Shown: piece by piece, positions 1 to 8,204 of the stretch | How the letters are laid out: every line of letters begins with the position of its first letter | Position numbering within the stretch: the stretch's first letter is position 1 | Assembly: GCA_003255025.1 (NCBI GenBank) | Contig: QANY01005344.1 | Span: 189,187 to 253,186 of the forward strand | Direction of reading: 5' to 3' | Length of the DNA stretch: 64,000 nucleotides | Origin: Datisca glomerata | Lineage: Eukaryota > Streptophyta > Magnoliopsida > Cucurbitales > Datiscaceae | The notes under the pieces: model-generated | Told to the model about the DNA's origin: nothing | The model's input: the letters and a program-made list of their open reading frames with translations, nothing else | Databases searched by the model: none | Translations under genes and position numbers: made by a program

Positions 1-242
1 TAGAATAAATTAACACCACTTTATAGAATAGTTGGTACAAAGAAGTAGATTGAGTTTCTACTTTTTTTTTTTGCTTAATTTTACAACATTACACATTTGC
101 CTATTTATAGGCATTAAGTAAGTCGGTGGATGCAAGTTTGCACCACCACTTAGAGAGCTCTAGAGTTTTCTCTGTTTATTAGGTATTCTAGTAGCATCTA
201 TCATATCCTAGAAGATTCTAGATGTTAGCATCATAATTTAAT
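1..242 (-). repeat. Partial 3' LTR of a minus-strand Ty1/copia element
   Basis: This is the left end of the copia remnant that follows. Read on the minus strand it begins just after a purine-rich tract (CTCCTCCTTGAT on plus, 243-254), as a 3' LTR should. It contains a TATA-like GCCTATAAATAGGC at about 99-113. The other LTR end lies outside the window and no second copy is present here, so the boundary is inferred from the polypurine tract and the end of coding similarity. Confidence 0.55.
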
Positions 243-3200
243 ACTCCTCCTTGATCCTAATGTCTGATACTCTAATCATCTATCGCAATAATTCAAACTT
301 CGGTCACGTAGTGCTTTTGTGAAGAATCAGCAAGTTGTTCTTTAGTCCTGCAATATTTAAGCTCAATCTCCTTATTTGCCTCGGCTTCTTGAATGAAATG
401 ATACTTGATGCATATATGTTTTGTTCTATTGTGAAAGACTGGATTCTTGGCTATAGCTATTGTTGACTTACTATCGCACTACCTCTTGGTAGCTTTATCT
501 TGTGGCTCTCCCATATCTTTAAGTATATGCTTTAGCCATATTTCTTGGCTTGAAGTGATGGCTGCTGCGATATACTCTGCTTATGCTGAAGATTAGGCAA
601 CAGTTGCTTGTTTCTTCGAAGCCCATGAGAATATTCTTGATCCAAGTGTGAATGCATAGCCATGCCTATAGATCCTGCCCAGTCATTGTCACTGTATCCG
701 AGTAAGCTTGCATTAGGTGTTTGCTTGTACCATAAGCCATAGCCCGCGGTTCCCTGTAGGTATCTAAAAGTTTGGCTGCTCCATAGTGCAATTTTCTTGG
801 ACTTTGCATGAATCTTGAGAGTAGACTTGTAGCATATATTATATCTGGTCTTGTAGCTGTCAAATAAAGAAGGCTTCCAATGAGGCTTCGATATTGTGAG
901 TTGTTAGCCTTTGGAGTACCATCTTCCTTCTAGAGAGCTTTATGGTTGTTGAGTGGAGTTGCATCAGTTTTGCAACCGGTCGTGTGAAACCTTTTGATCA
1001 ATGATTATGTGCATCTCTTTTGTGAAATGAAGATTCCATCTGTTTCTTGTTTTACTTCGATGCCAAGAACGTAATGCATTAGACCCAAGTCAGTCATCTC
1101 AAACGTCTTCATCATGTCTTATTTGAATTCTTCGATCATCTTCGGATCACTTCCCGTGTAGATGAGATCGTCAACATATAGAGACACAATAAGACTTAAG
1201 TTCTCACCTTGGGTTTTGATGTATAGTGTTGGTTCACTTTTACTCAACCTGAATCCAAGCTGGTTCAAATAACTGTCAATCCTCCTATAACAGGTTCGTG
1301 GAGCTGTTTCAGGCCGTACAAGGCCTTATTCAACTTCAAAACTTTATCTTGTTGTCCTTGTTCCATGAACCCTTGAGGTTGTTCGATATATATTCCTTCT
1401 TCAAGATAACCATTTAGAAATGCTGACTTTACATCTCATTGACATATCTTCCATTATTTTTTAGCTGCAAGTGCACTCAATGTCCTTATTGTATCTAGAC
1501 GTGCTACATGAGCAAATGTCTCATTGTAGTCGACTCCAAGTTGTTGTGGGTATCCTTTTGCTACTTGTCTTGCTTTATGTTTTTTAATGGAGCCATCAGA
1601 GTTCAGCTTTGTTTTATAAATCCATTTTACTCCAATGGCTTCTTTGTCTTGAGGAAGCTGCCAACTCCCATGTCTCGTTCTTCTTGATCATCTTGAGTTC
1701 TTCTTCCATAGCCTTTACCCATACTTCTTGTTTTGAAGCGGCGTCAAAGTTTTCAGGTTCAACTATTGTCAAAGCACATGTCTCATATGTATATGACAAA
1801 AGTCTGGTCTTTCTAGGGACACTCTAGAGAATATTCTTCAACTCGAGCAGATGGTGGTGAAGCCGTGCGAGTTAGAGATCCTGGACTTTGATTGTTGTCT
1901 TGGTCTTGTCTTTGTTGTCGTATTAGTGGTAGGTTTACACTTTTTCTTTCCTATTTCATCTTTTTCCCAGTTGTATGTTGCATCTTCATCAAATTCCACG
2001 TCTCTACTAATAATAATATTTCTTAATTCTAAGTTATAGACTCGGTAACCTTTAGATTGTGAGTTATAGCCGAGAAAGATACATTTTTTGGTCTTCTTGT
2101 CTTGCTTGCTTCGTTTTTCCTTTGGAACGTGAGCGTAGCAGATGCAACCAAATACTTTAAGATGCTTCGCTGATGGCTTTCTTCCGCTCCAAGCTTCAAT
2201 AGGGGTCTTATCTTGTACTGCTTTCGTTGGACATCGATTTAGTAGATAGACTACAGTGTACACAGCTACTGCCCAAAATATTTTGGAAGGCGGTTCTCCA
2301 TTAGCATTGTCCGAGCCATCTCCATCACTGTTCTATTTTTCCTTTCATAAACTCCATTTTGTTCAGGTGCATATCCGACGGTGAGTTGATGCTCCAAGCC
2401 TTCGTTTTCACAAACTTTGTTGAGATTATTGGAAGTATACTCTTTCCCACAATCACTTCGAATGGTCTTTATTTTGTATACACTTTGCTTCTCAACCAAG
2501 TTCTTGAACTTCTTGAATATCCCGAAGACTTGTGATCTTTCTTGCATAAAAAAGACCCAACTCATTCTAGTATAATCATCTATAAGGAGAATGAAGTACC
2601 TTTTTGATTATATGATAGTGTATGCATCGGGCCACAAATGTCTGTGTGAATTAGCTCAAGTGGCTCCTTGACTTTTCATTCTTTGCTGGAGGGAAATGAT
2701 TTTCTGTGCTGTCTTCCGAGCATACATCCTTCACAGACGTTGGAAATCTCAAGCCATGGAAGTTAAAATGTCCGAACCTTCTATGCCAAAGCCACGAATC
2801 ATCTACTTGTGCCTTCATCGCTGTATCGATAGCATACTTCCATTGAATGGGAAAACATCTATTTTCCTTCATCCTAACTTTTGCAATTTCAAGGGTTTTA
2901 TTTTTATTATCTTATATAGTGTAATACGTTCCCTCGAAATGCAAGGAGTATCCTTTTTCCATCATTTGTCCCACACTGAGTAAGTTTTGATCTATGCTTG
3001 GAACTAAAAGCACTTCATTCATGTACCTCTTGCCTTTCTTAGTAGCTACGGCGACAATACCTTTTCCAGATGCCTCCACATCTCACATATCTTTCATTTC
3101 ATCTGTTGTAACTTGACTAACATGGAAGAGATAATGTTCTTCTTCCTTGCCTTCTACAAAATTCGCTTTATGGGTTCTTCTCAAATGACAAGCTTTCTCT

Positions 3201-3297
3201 AAGTGCCCAAACCTTTTACAGTTTCGGCAGTGTGGTTTTCCTTTAAACCAACAATCCTTCTCCAAATGGCTCACCTTTTTGCATATGCCACATGGGG
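243..3297 (-). pseudogene. Ty1/copia gag-pol remnant, truncated in gag
   Basis: Broken minus-strand polyprotein. From right to left it shows a gag CCHC zinc knuckle (HCRNCKRFGHLEKAC, about 3,195-3,240), a GAG-pre-integrase segment (DDSWLWHRRFGH, about 2,800), and an integrase core with RSDCGKEY and PEQNGVYERKN (2,266-2,565). The integrase C-terminal part follows at 1,838-2,263 (HLKVFGCICYAHVPK, FLGYNSQSKGYRVY). Reverse transcriptase starts near 1,790 ([20 protein letters not shown]) and has LYVDDLIYTGSDP near 1,150-1,180. RNase H remains lie at 540-900, including AEYIAA. Several stops and frameshifts separate the pieces. Coding stops abruptly at about 3,297, without the N-terminal gag or 5' LTR, exactly where the MULE-like terminus begins. 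The element can no longer make its own protein. Confidence 0.88.
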
Positions 3298-3300
3298 GGA

Positions 3301-3870
3301 ATTTCTAAAAGATATTGATTAGATGAGATTATTTTCAAATTTGATTTTTTTTCTTTAAGATTTTAAAAAGGGTTATATTTGTATTCAAACTCTATCTCAT
3401 TTGTATAAGTTGGTATAACCTAGAACTACCCCAACCCTAATTTTTATTTGATTTGGCAATTCCCGATTCACTTTCAATTCAAAATCAGTTTGTGAAGTTA
3501 TCAAAAAATCCCTTTACGAATTTCAAACGACAGCTTGAAAAAAAAATGATTACACGAAACCCCACTCATTCGTCTTATTGTTACTCTCTCTCTCTCGAAG
3601 TCGCAACAAGCATCCCTCTCTCTCTGTAAATCTGAAAGAGTCTTCATCTCTTACAGTAAGGAAAAACAAGGTAAGTTTTTGGGTTCCTGAGTTTTTGTTC
3701 TGGATTCTGAGGTGTTTTTTCTGAGTTTCTGAGGGGGTTTTCTAGATTTCTACGTTTTTATTTTTTGTAGATGTCTAAATCACAACAATGTTAATTTTTT
3801 TATGTTTCTGGGGTGTTTTCAAGGTTTATGAGGTGTTGATTTTGGTGGGTGTCTGTTTTCTTGGTTACAC
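3301..3870. other. MULE 5' flank, leader of the protease gene
   Basis: No coding similarity is visible. CT-rich tracts (TCTCTCTCTC) at 3,587-3,626, followed by a possible splice donor (ACAAGGTAAG at about 3,665), look like a leader exon and first intron of the downstream plus-strand DUF1985/Ulp1 gene. This is inferred from position and composition only. Confidence 0.3.
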
Positions 3871-4235
3871 TAGGGTTGTGTACACCTCGTGTAGTCTACA
3901 CGAGGACTACACGTGGGTCGTGTAGCATGAGGGTTGAACAAGTCTAATGTAGATGAGGACTACACAAGGGTCGTGTAAACCTCATGTAGGCTACATGAGG
4001 AATATACCAGGATCATGTACACCTCGTGTAGTCTACACGATGACTACACAAATATCGTGTACACCTCGTGTAGTGTACACGATGACTACACAAATATCGT
4101 GTACACCTCGTGTAGTCTACACGATGACTACACAAATATCCTGTACACCTCGTGTAGTCTACATGATGACTACACAAATATCGTGTACACCTCGTGTAGT
4201 CTTCACGATAACTACACGAGCATCATGTACAATTC
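3871..4235. repeat. Palindromic 42-bp tandem repeat array (cluster 1)
   Basis: About six tandem copies of a 42-bp unit containing the near-perfect palindrome CGTGTAGTCTACACG, a 7-bp arm on each side of one base, plus GACTACAC variants. Because 42 is a multiple of three, an open frame runs through the array as a repeated SCTPRVVYTMTTQI peptide. The array ends before a good acceptor (TATTCTACAG, about 4,257-4,266) and the real DUF1985 exon, so it is probably intron or leader, not protein. Four more clusters occur in this same MULE. Confidence 0.85.
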
Positions 4236-4269
4236 TTGATCTTATGTTTTCCTTGAATATTCTACAGGT

Positions 4270-5240
4270 TATGGTTTCATTAAAGATGCAACTAAGATAC
4301 GTCCATGGCGTTAACACAATTTCAAAAGCAAGGGTCAATGCAAAGCGCAATACCCACTGCATAAAGGTTATCAAGACCAATCTGACAGCTACTCAACTCT
4401 CCCTATTTAGGAAGACATCCTTTGACAATATCCTTGATCTCCCATCCCTGAAGTTTTCAGCAACTGCCTGCCATCAGGTACTGGCCAAGGAGATCGAATA
4501 TGTAGACGTCACTCCATCTGAGGAGGAGATCCATTTTCTTATTAATGAGGAACCACTGTGTTTCTCTAAGAAGGAGTTCTCTTTGATTACCAGACTAAAG
4601 TTTGGTGAAGCCTGGGATGAGAAGAAGACACGTGGCTCCAACAGACTCTCTGATATGTACTTTCCCAAAGCCCAATCAATAACCATGGCTGAGTTGGAGG
4701 AGAAGTTCAAGAGCTCTGAATATAAGTCAGATTCTGATGCGGTCAAGATGGCTTTGATTTATTTGCTAAAGCATTTTATGTTGGAGAAGGAGAACTGTAC
4801 CCTAATTGAGAAGATATTGTTGGTTTCGGTTGACGAACTTGAAGCGTTCAACCAATATCCGTTGGGAGACCTCTCGTTCTCCAAAATAATGAAAGTATTA
4901 TTAGCTGTGAAGAATACAAAGACTATTTTTTGCGATCTTAATTATCAAGAAAAAAAACACAGAAATTCCCCGCTGCTGTTCATAGGTATTCACTCAATAA
5001 ATGTCCATTTGTCTTTCAGGTACAATTTATTTAATTCTATGTAGTGATGTATTGAATTATTTATATGTTAAATACTGAATTACTCTCTTTTGTTTAAATA
5101 AGCATGTGTATTTGAAACTATCCCCTTGATGGGTAGTTTGTATGGTAACCAAGTTTCGACCAAGGTGTCAAGGATTCTCAAATGGTGTCCGACCACGATA
5201 GTACCAGTTGAAAGTATTCAAAAAAAAATTCGAAAGAGAA
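4270..5240 (+). pseudogene. DUF1985 region of a MULE-borne Ulp1-like gene (5' exons)
   Basis: After the acceptor at about 4,266 the frame reads MVSLKMQLRYVHGVN and then a DUF1985 domain. It includes FRKTSFDNILDLPSLKFSA, HFLINEEPLCFSKKEFSLIT, and VDELEAFNQYPLGDLSFSK (to about 4,890). DUF1985 typically precedes a C48 protease domain in plant MULE-encoded proteins. A second exon at about 5,101-5,240 continues the family pattern (PLMGSLYGNQVSTKVSRILK). Between them lies an AT-rich putative intron. The gene resumes only after the organelle insertion, at about 6,990. Because of that insertion and frame breaks I call it a pseudogene. Its normal role is unknown; Ulp1 family enzymes remove SUMO from proteins. 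Confidence 0.72.
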
Positions 5241-5344
5241 TGTATGTTGGTGAATTATGTTGACAAGTTAATTTATATTACTTTCACATATAATGATTTA
5301 TATTTCTTGCATTTTTAGTTGACAGTTCTTTCCTTGGTCTGTTT

Positions 5345-5420
5345 AACCATCGTGTAGTTTATACGAGAACTACACGAATTTCGTGTAACCTTCGTGTAGT
5401 CTACACGAGGTCCGTGTAAC
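5345..5420. repeat. Palindromic repeat cluster 2
   Basis: Several copies of the CGTGTAG-n-CTACACG palindrome and related half-sites (CGTGTAACC, GAACTACACGA). They sit in what looks like an intron of the DUF1985/Ulp1 gene, shortly upstream of the organelle DNA insertion. Confidence 0.75.
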
Positions 5421-5503
5421 CATCATGCAGTCACATTTTTCTGTTTTGCCTGCTTAATATTACATATTTTTTTTAATCGACGCCTCCTTCATCACCCTTC
5501 CTA

Positions 5504-5739
5504 GTGTCGAAGTGAAAGCCCATGGGATTATTGAACGTAAATCTGTGCACGAGCCTATGCAAACAGGGTTAAAAATGGTAGATAGCCTGGTTCCTATAGG
5601 CCGTGGCCAACGAGAACTTATAATCGGGGACCGACAAACTGGAAAAACAACTATTGCTATCGATACCATATAAAACCAAAAGCAAATGAACTCAAGGGCC
5701 ACCTCTAAGAGTAAGACATTGCATTGTGTCTATGTAGCG
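5504..5739 (+). pseudogene. atp1: Mitochondrial atp1 fragment (NUMT)
   Basis: About 236 bp translate as the nucleotide-binding region of the mitochondrial F1-ATPase alpha subunit: [20 protein letters not shown], then [20 protein letters not shown]. The Walker A stretch GDRQTGKT is complete. A stop interrupts the next stretch (AIDTI*NQKQMNSRAT), and the match ends abruptly at CVYVA, where a GAG repeat begins. The true gene is about 500 residues, so only a central piece is present. It lies inside the MULE protease gene. Nuclear copies of mitochondrial DNA are common in plants and are not expected to function. Confidence 0.92.
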
Positions 5740-6352
5740 GAGGAGGAGGAGGATGAGGAGGACGAGGACGAGGATGAGGACGAGGAGGAGGAGGAGGAGG
5801 ACGAGGAGGAGGATGAGGAGGAGGAGCAGGAGGAGGAGGACGAGGAGGAGCAGGAGGAGCAGGAGGAGGAGAAGGAGGACGAGGAGGAGGAGGAGGAGCA
5901 GGAGNNNNNNNNNNNNNNNNNNNNNNNNNNNNNNNNNNNNNNNNNNNNNNNNNNNNNNNNNNNNNNNNNNNNNNNNNNNNNNNNNNNNNNNNNNNNNNNN
6001 NNNNNNNNNNNNNNNNNNNNNNNNNNNNNNNNNNNNNNNNNNNNNNNNNNNNNNNNNNNNNNNNNNNNNNNNNNNNGAGGAGGAGGACGAGGAGGAGGAC
6101 GAGGAGGAGGAGGACGAGGAGGAGGAGGACGAGGAGGAGGAGGACGAGGAGGAGGAGGACGAGGAGGAAGAGGAGGAGGACGGGGAGGAGGACGATGAGG
6201 AGGAGGAGGACGAAGAAGCAGAAGAACAAGAACAAGAACAAGAACAAGAAGAACAAGAACAAGAACAAGAACAAGAACAAGAACAACAAGAACAACAAGA
6301 ATAAGAACAAGAAGAACAAGAACAAGAACAAGAAGAACAAGAACAAGAAGAA
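5740..6352. repeat. GAG/GAC and GAACAA simple repeats with assembly gap
   Basis: A GAGGAGGAC-type repeat runs from 5,738 to 5,904 and again from 6,077 to about 6,213, separated by 172 N (5,905-6,076). It then changes into a GAACAA/GAAGAA repeat up to 6,352. All frames through it give only low-complexity peptides (poly-Glu/Asp, poly-Arg, poly-Leu), which I do not regard as genes. It exactly fills the space between the mitochondrial atp1 piece and the plastid rpl23 piece. The true length is unknown because of the gap. Confidence 0.95.
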
Positions 6353-6785
6353 CAAATATGCAGTATTTACAGATAAAAGTCTTCGGTTATTGGGGAAAAA
6401 TCAATATACTTATAATGTCGAATCAGGATTAACTAGGACAGAAATAAAGCATTGAGTCGAACTCTTCTTTGGTGTCAAGGTAATAGCTATGAATAGTCAT
6501 CGACTCCCGAGAAAGGGTAGAAGAATGGGACCTATTATGGGACATACAATGCATTACAGACGTATGATCATTACGCTTCAAATGGGTTATTTTATTCCAC
6601 CTCTTAGAAAGAAAAGCACTAAAATCAAAATACTTAAGAGCATGGCGATACATTTATACAAAACTTCTACCCCGAGCACACGCAATGGAGCCGTAGACAG
6701 TCAAGTGAAATCCAATCCACGAAAGAATTTGATCCATGGACAGTATCGTTGTGGTAAAGGTCGTAATGCCAGAGGAATCATTACC
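6353..6785 (+). pseudogene. rpl23: Plastid rpl23-rpl2 fragment (NUPT or plastid DNA via mitochondria)
   Basis: The sequence starts at residue 5 or so of chloroplast ribosomal protein L23 ([20 protein letters not shown]) and continues through [18 protein letters not shown] and PPLRKK. It then enters the start of rpl2 ([20 protein letters not shown]) and stops in the [12 protein letters not shown] region. Gene order and spacing are those of the plastid inverted repeat. Tryptophan codon TGG is TGA in EIKH*VELFF. The rpl23 stop is lost (AAAAGCACTAAAATC), so the two genes read as one frame. The match ends sharply at about 6,785. It could have come directly from plastid DNA, or from plastid DNA already resident in the mitochondrial genome next to atp1. 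Confidence 0.92.
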
Positions 6786-6989
6786 CCAGCCTTCTTAGTT
6801 CTAGAGCCCTATGGATCTTAGTTGGTGATGCTAACACCAAATCTTTTTATGCGTCTATGCCCCATTTGATCTAGTAAGGGGACGACCTATAATGGTATGA
6901 GATTTTTGAAAGATGAAAGGGGTAACCCTCCATGAAAAACATGAAGAGATAACTGGGATATTGATGTTGATGATCAGCTCTAGTACCTG

Positions 6990-7527
6990 GTCCTCAACTT
7001 GCAGACGAGTTTTAGAAGGAGTTGGGAACAATCAGATAATGTTATCTTTCCAATGAATGTAAACCGCAGTCATTGGATTGCGGTTCAACTTGATTTGATT
7101 GGCCAGTGTATTCGTATTTATAACTCCATGAACACGCCATATCAACGCTCCTTTGCATTAAAATAATGAAATCTTTCATGAAGATTGTCCCTCGGCTAGT
7201 TCAAATGATGAATATTTATGAGAGAAGACAGGAGGTTCAACCCAAAGATGAGTGAAAATATGAGATCATGAAATTCCGCAACAAGATAATGGGTAAGTGA
7301 AATATATATATTTTTTTGAAAGTCCATTTAAAATTTTATACATGTTATTTAATTGTGTTTTTACATTTCATGTGTTTAGTAGGTTCGATTGTGGGATATT
7401 TACCCTTAAGTTTGTCAAAGCCCTCGCATATGGGAAGAACCTCCAAGAAATAATTCAACAACAAATGTCAAAATATCAAAGACGAATTGCAATTGAGTTA
7501 TTTGCATGTGGCAATGTTGTACCGAAA
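6990..7527 (+). pseudogene. Ulp1-like C48 protease domain of the MULE-borne gene (3' exons)
   Basis: Two exon-like pieces complete the gene begun at 4,270. The first (about 7,035-7,150) reads FPMNVNRSHWIAVQLDLIGQ then CIRIYNSM; its SHW supplies the catalytic histidine of C48 proteases. The second, after an acceptor near 7,380, reads RFDCGIFTLKFVKALAYGKN with the catalytic cysteine in DCGIF, and ends ELFACGNVVPK and a TAA at 7,528-7,530. The position where the family usually has the catalytic aspartate (IYDS) is asparagine here (IYNS). This suggests loss of activity if the alignment is right. Between the pieces are stops, so the product is unlikely to be made. It converges on the transposase gene downstream. 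Confidence 0.78.
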
Positions 7528-7980
7528 TAATATGGATATATTTTATGAATTTTTATTTTATTAAATTGTGAATTATGGCTTATAGAAATATACTTGTGTT
7601 TGTTATTTAATAATGTCATAAAGTTTACACGATAACTACACGAGGTCCGTGCAACCATCGTGTAATCTACACGACGCCCGTGAATTTCTAGTTTAGTCTA
7701 CATGATTACTACACGATACTCGTGAAGTCATCGTGTAGAGTTATTTGCATGTGACAATGTTGTACCGAAATAATATGGATATATTTATGAATTTTTATTT
7801 TATTAAATTGTGAATTATGGCTTATAGAAATATACTTGTGTTTGTTATTTAATAATGTCATAAAGTTTACACGATAACTACACGAGGTCCGTGCAACCAT
7901 CGTGTAATCTACACGACGCCCGTGAATTTCTAGTTTAGTCTACACGATTACTACACGATACCCGTGAAGTCATCGTGTAG
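7495..7980. repeat. 243-bp tandem duplication at the end of the Ulp1 gene
   Basis: The block starting GAGTTATTTGCATGTG at 7,495 recurs at 7,738 with one or two changes. It includes the last codons and stop of the Ulp1 gene, an AT-rich stretch, and a run of palindromic repeats. Offset is 243 bp. In the minus frames both copies give the same peptide, which is only a by-product of the duplication. Confidence 0.9.
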
Positions 7981-8045
7981 TCTACACGATGATTACACGA
8001 TGCCCGTGAAGTTCTAGTGTAGTCTACACGATTACTACACAAATA
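7615..8045. repeat. Palindromic repeat cluster 3
   Basis: The largest cluster of CGTGTAG/CTACACG palindromes outside cluster 1. It alternates with CGTGAAG, CGTGCAACC and GATTACTACACGAT variants. Much of it is included in the 243-bp duplication. It occupies the space between the 3' ends of the convergent protease and transposase genes. Confidence 0.85.
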
Positions 8046-8090
8046 ATTTGGTCTTCTCATGCAATATACCCTTTGTAGACTTAATATGTC

Positions 8091-8135
8091 AACTTTATGA
8101 CATTATTAAATAATAAACACAAGTATATTTCTATA
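8091..8135. repeat. Inverted copy of the 7,829-7,866 segment
   Basis: AACTTTATGACATTATTAAA at 8,091 is the reverse complement of a segment present at 7,587-7,626 and 7,829-7,870. About 40 bp match with one or two changes. The two duplicated segments and this inverted one could fold as a long hairpin between the convergent genes. Confidence 0.8.
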
Positions 8136-8204
8136 TTAATATTTGATTTAAGTCTACAAAGGTCATTATTTATGTTTAAGTGGCTTGGTTATCCCGTTGA
8201 GATA

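Noticed and set aside
3953..4266. N-terminal repeat protein encoded by the 42-bp array
   Set aside because: The repetitive frame exists only because the unit length is a multiple of three; an acceptor before the conserved DUF1985 exon and four similar non-coding clusters make a protein unlikely.
5686..6355. Acidic, Arg-rich or Leu-rich proteins across the GAG repeat
   Set aside because: Low-complexity readings of a simple repeat containing 172 N; flanked by organelle fragments.
7476..7900. Pair of identical minus-strand small ORFs
   Set aside because: They reflect the 243-bp tandem duplication and are antisense to the Ulp1 3' end; no family similarity.
3871..8045. CRISPR array
   Set aside because: The repeats are palindromic tandem units in a plant transposon without unique spacers of constant length or cas genes.
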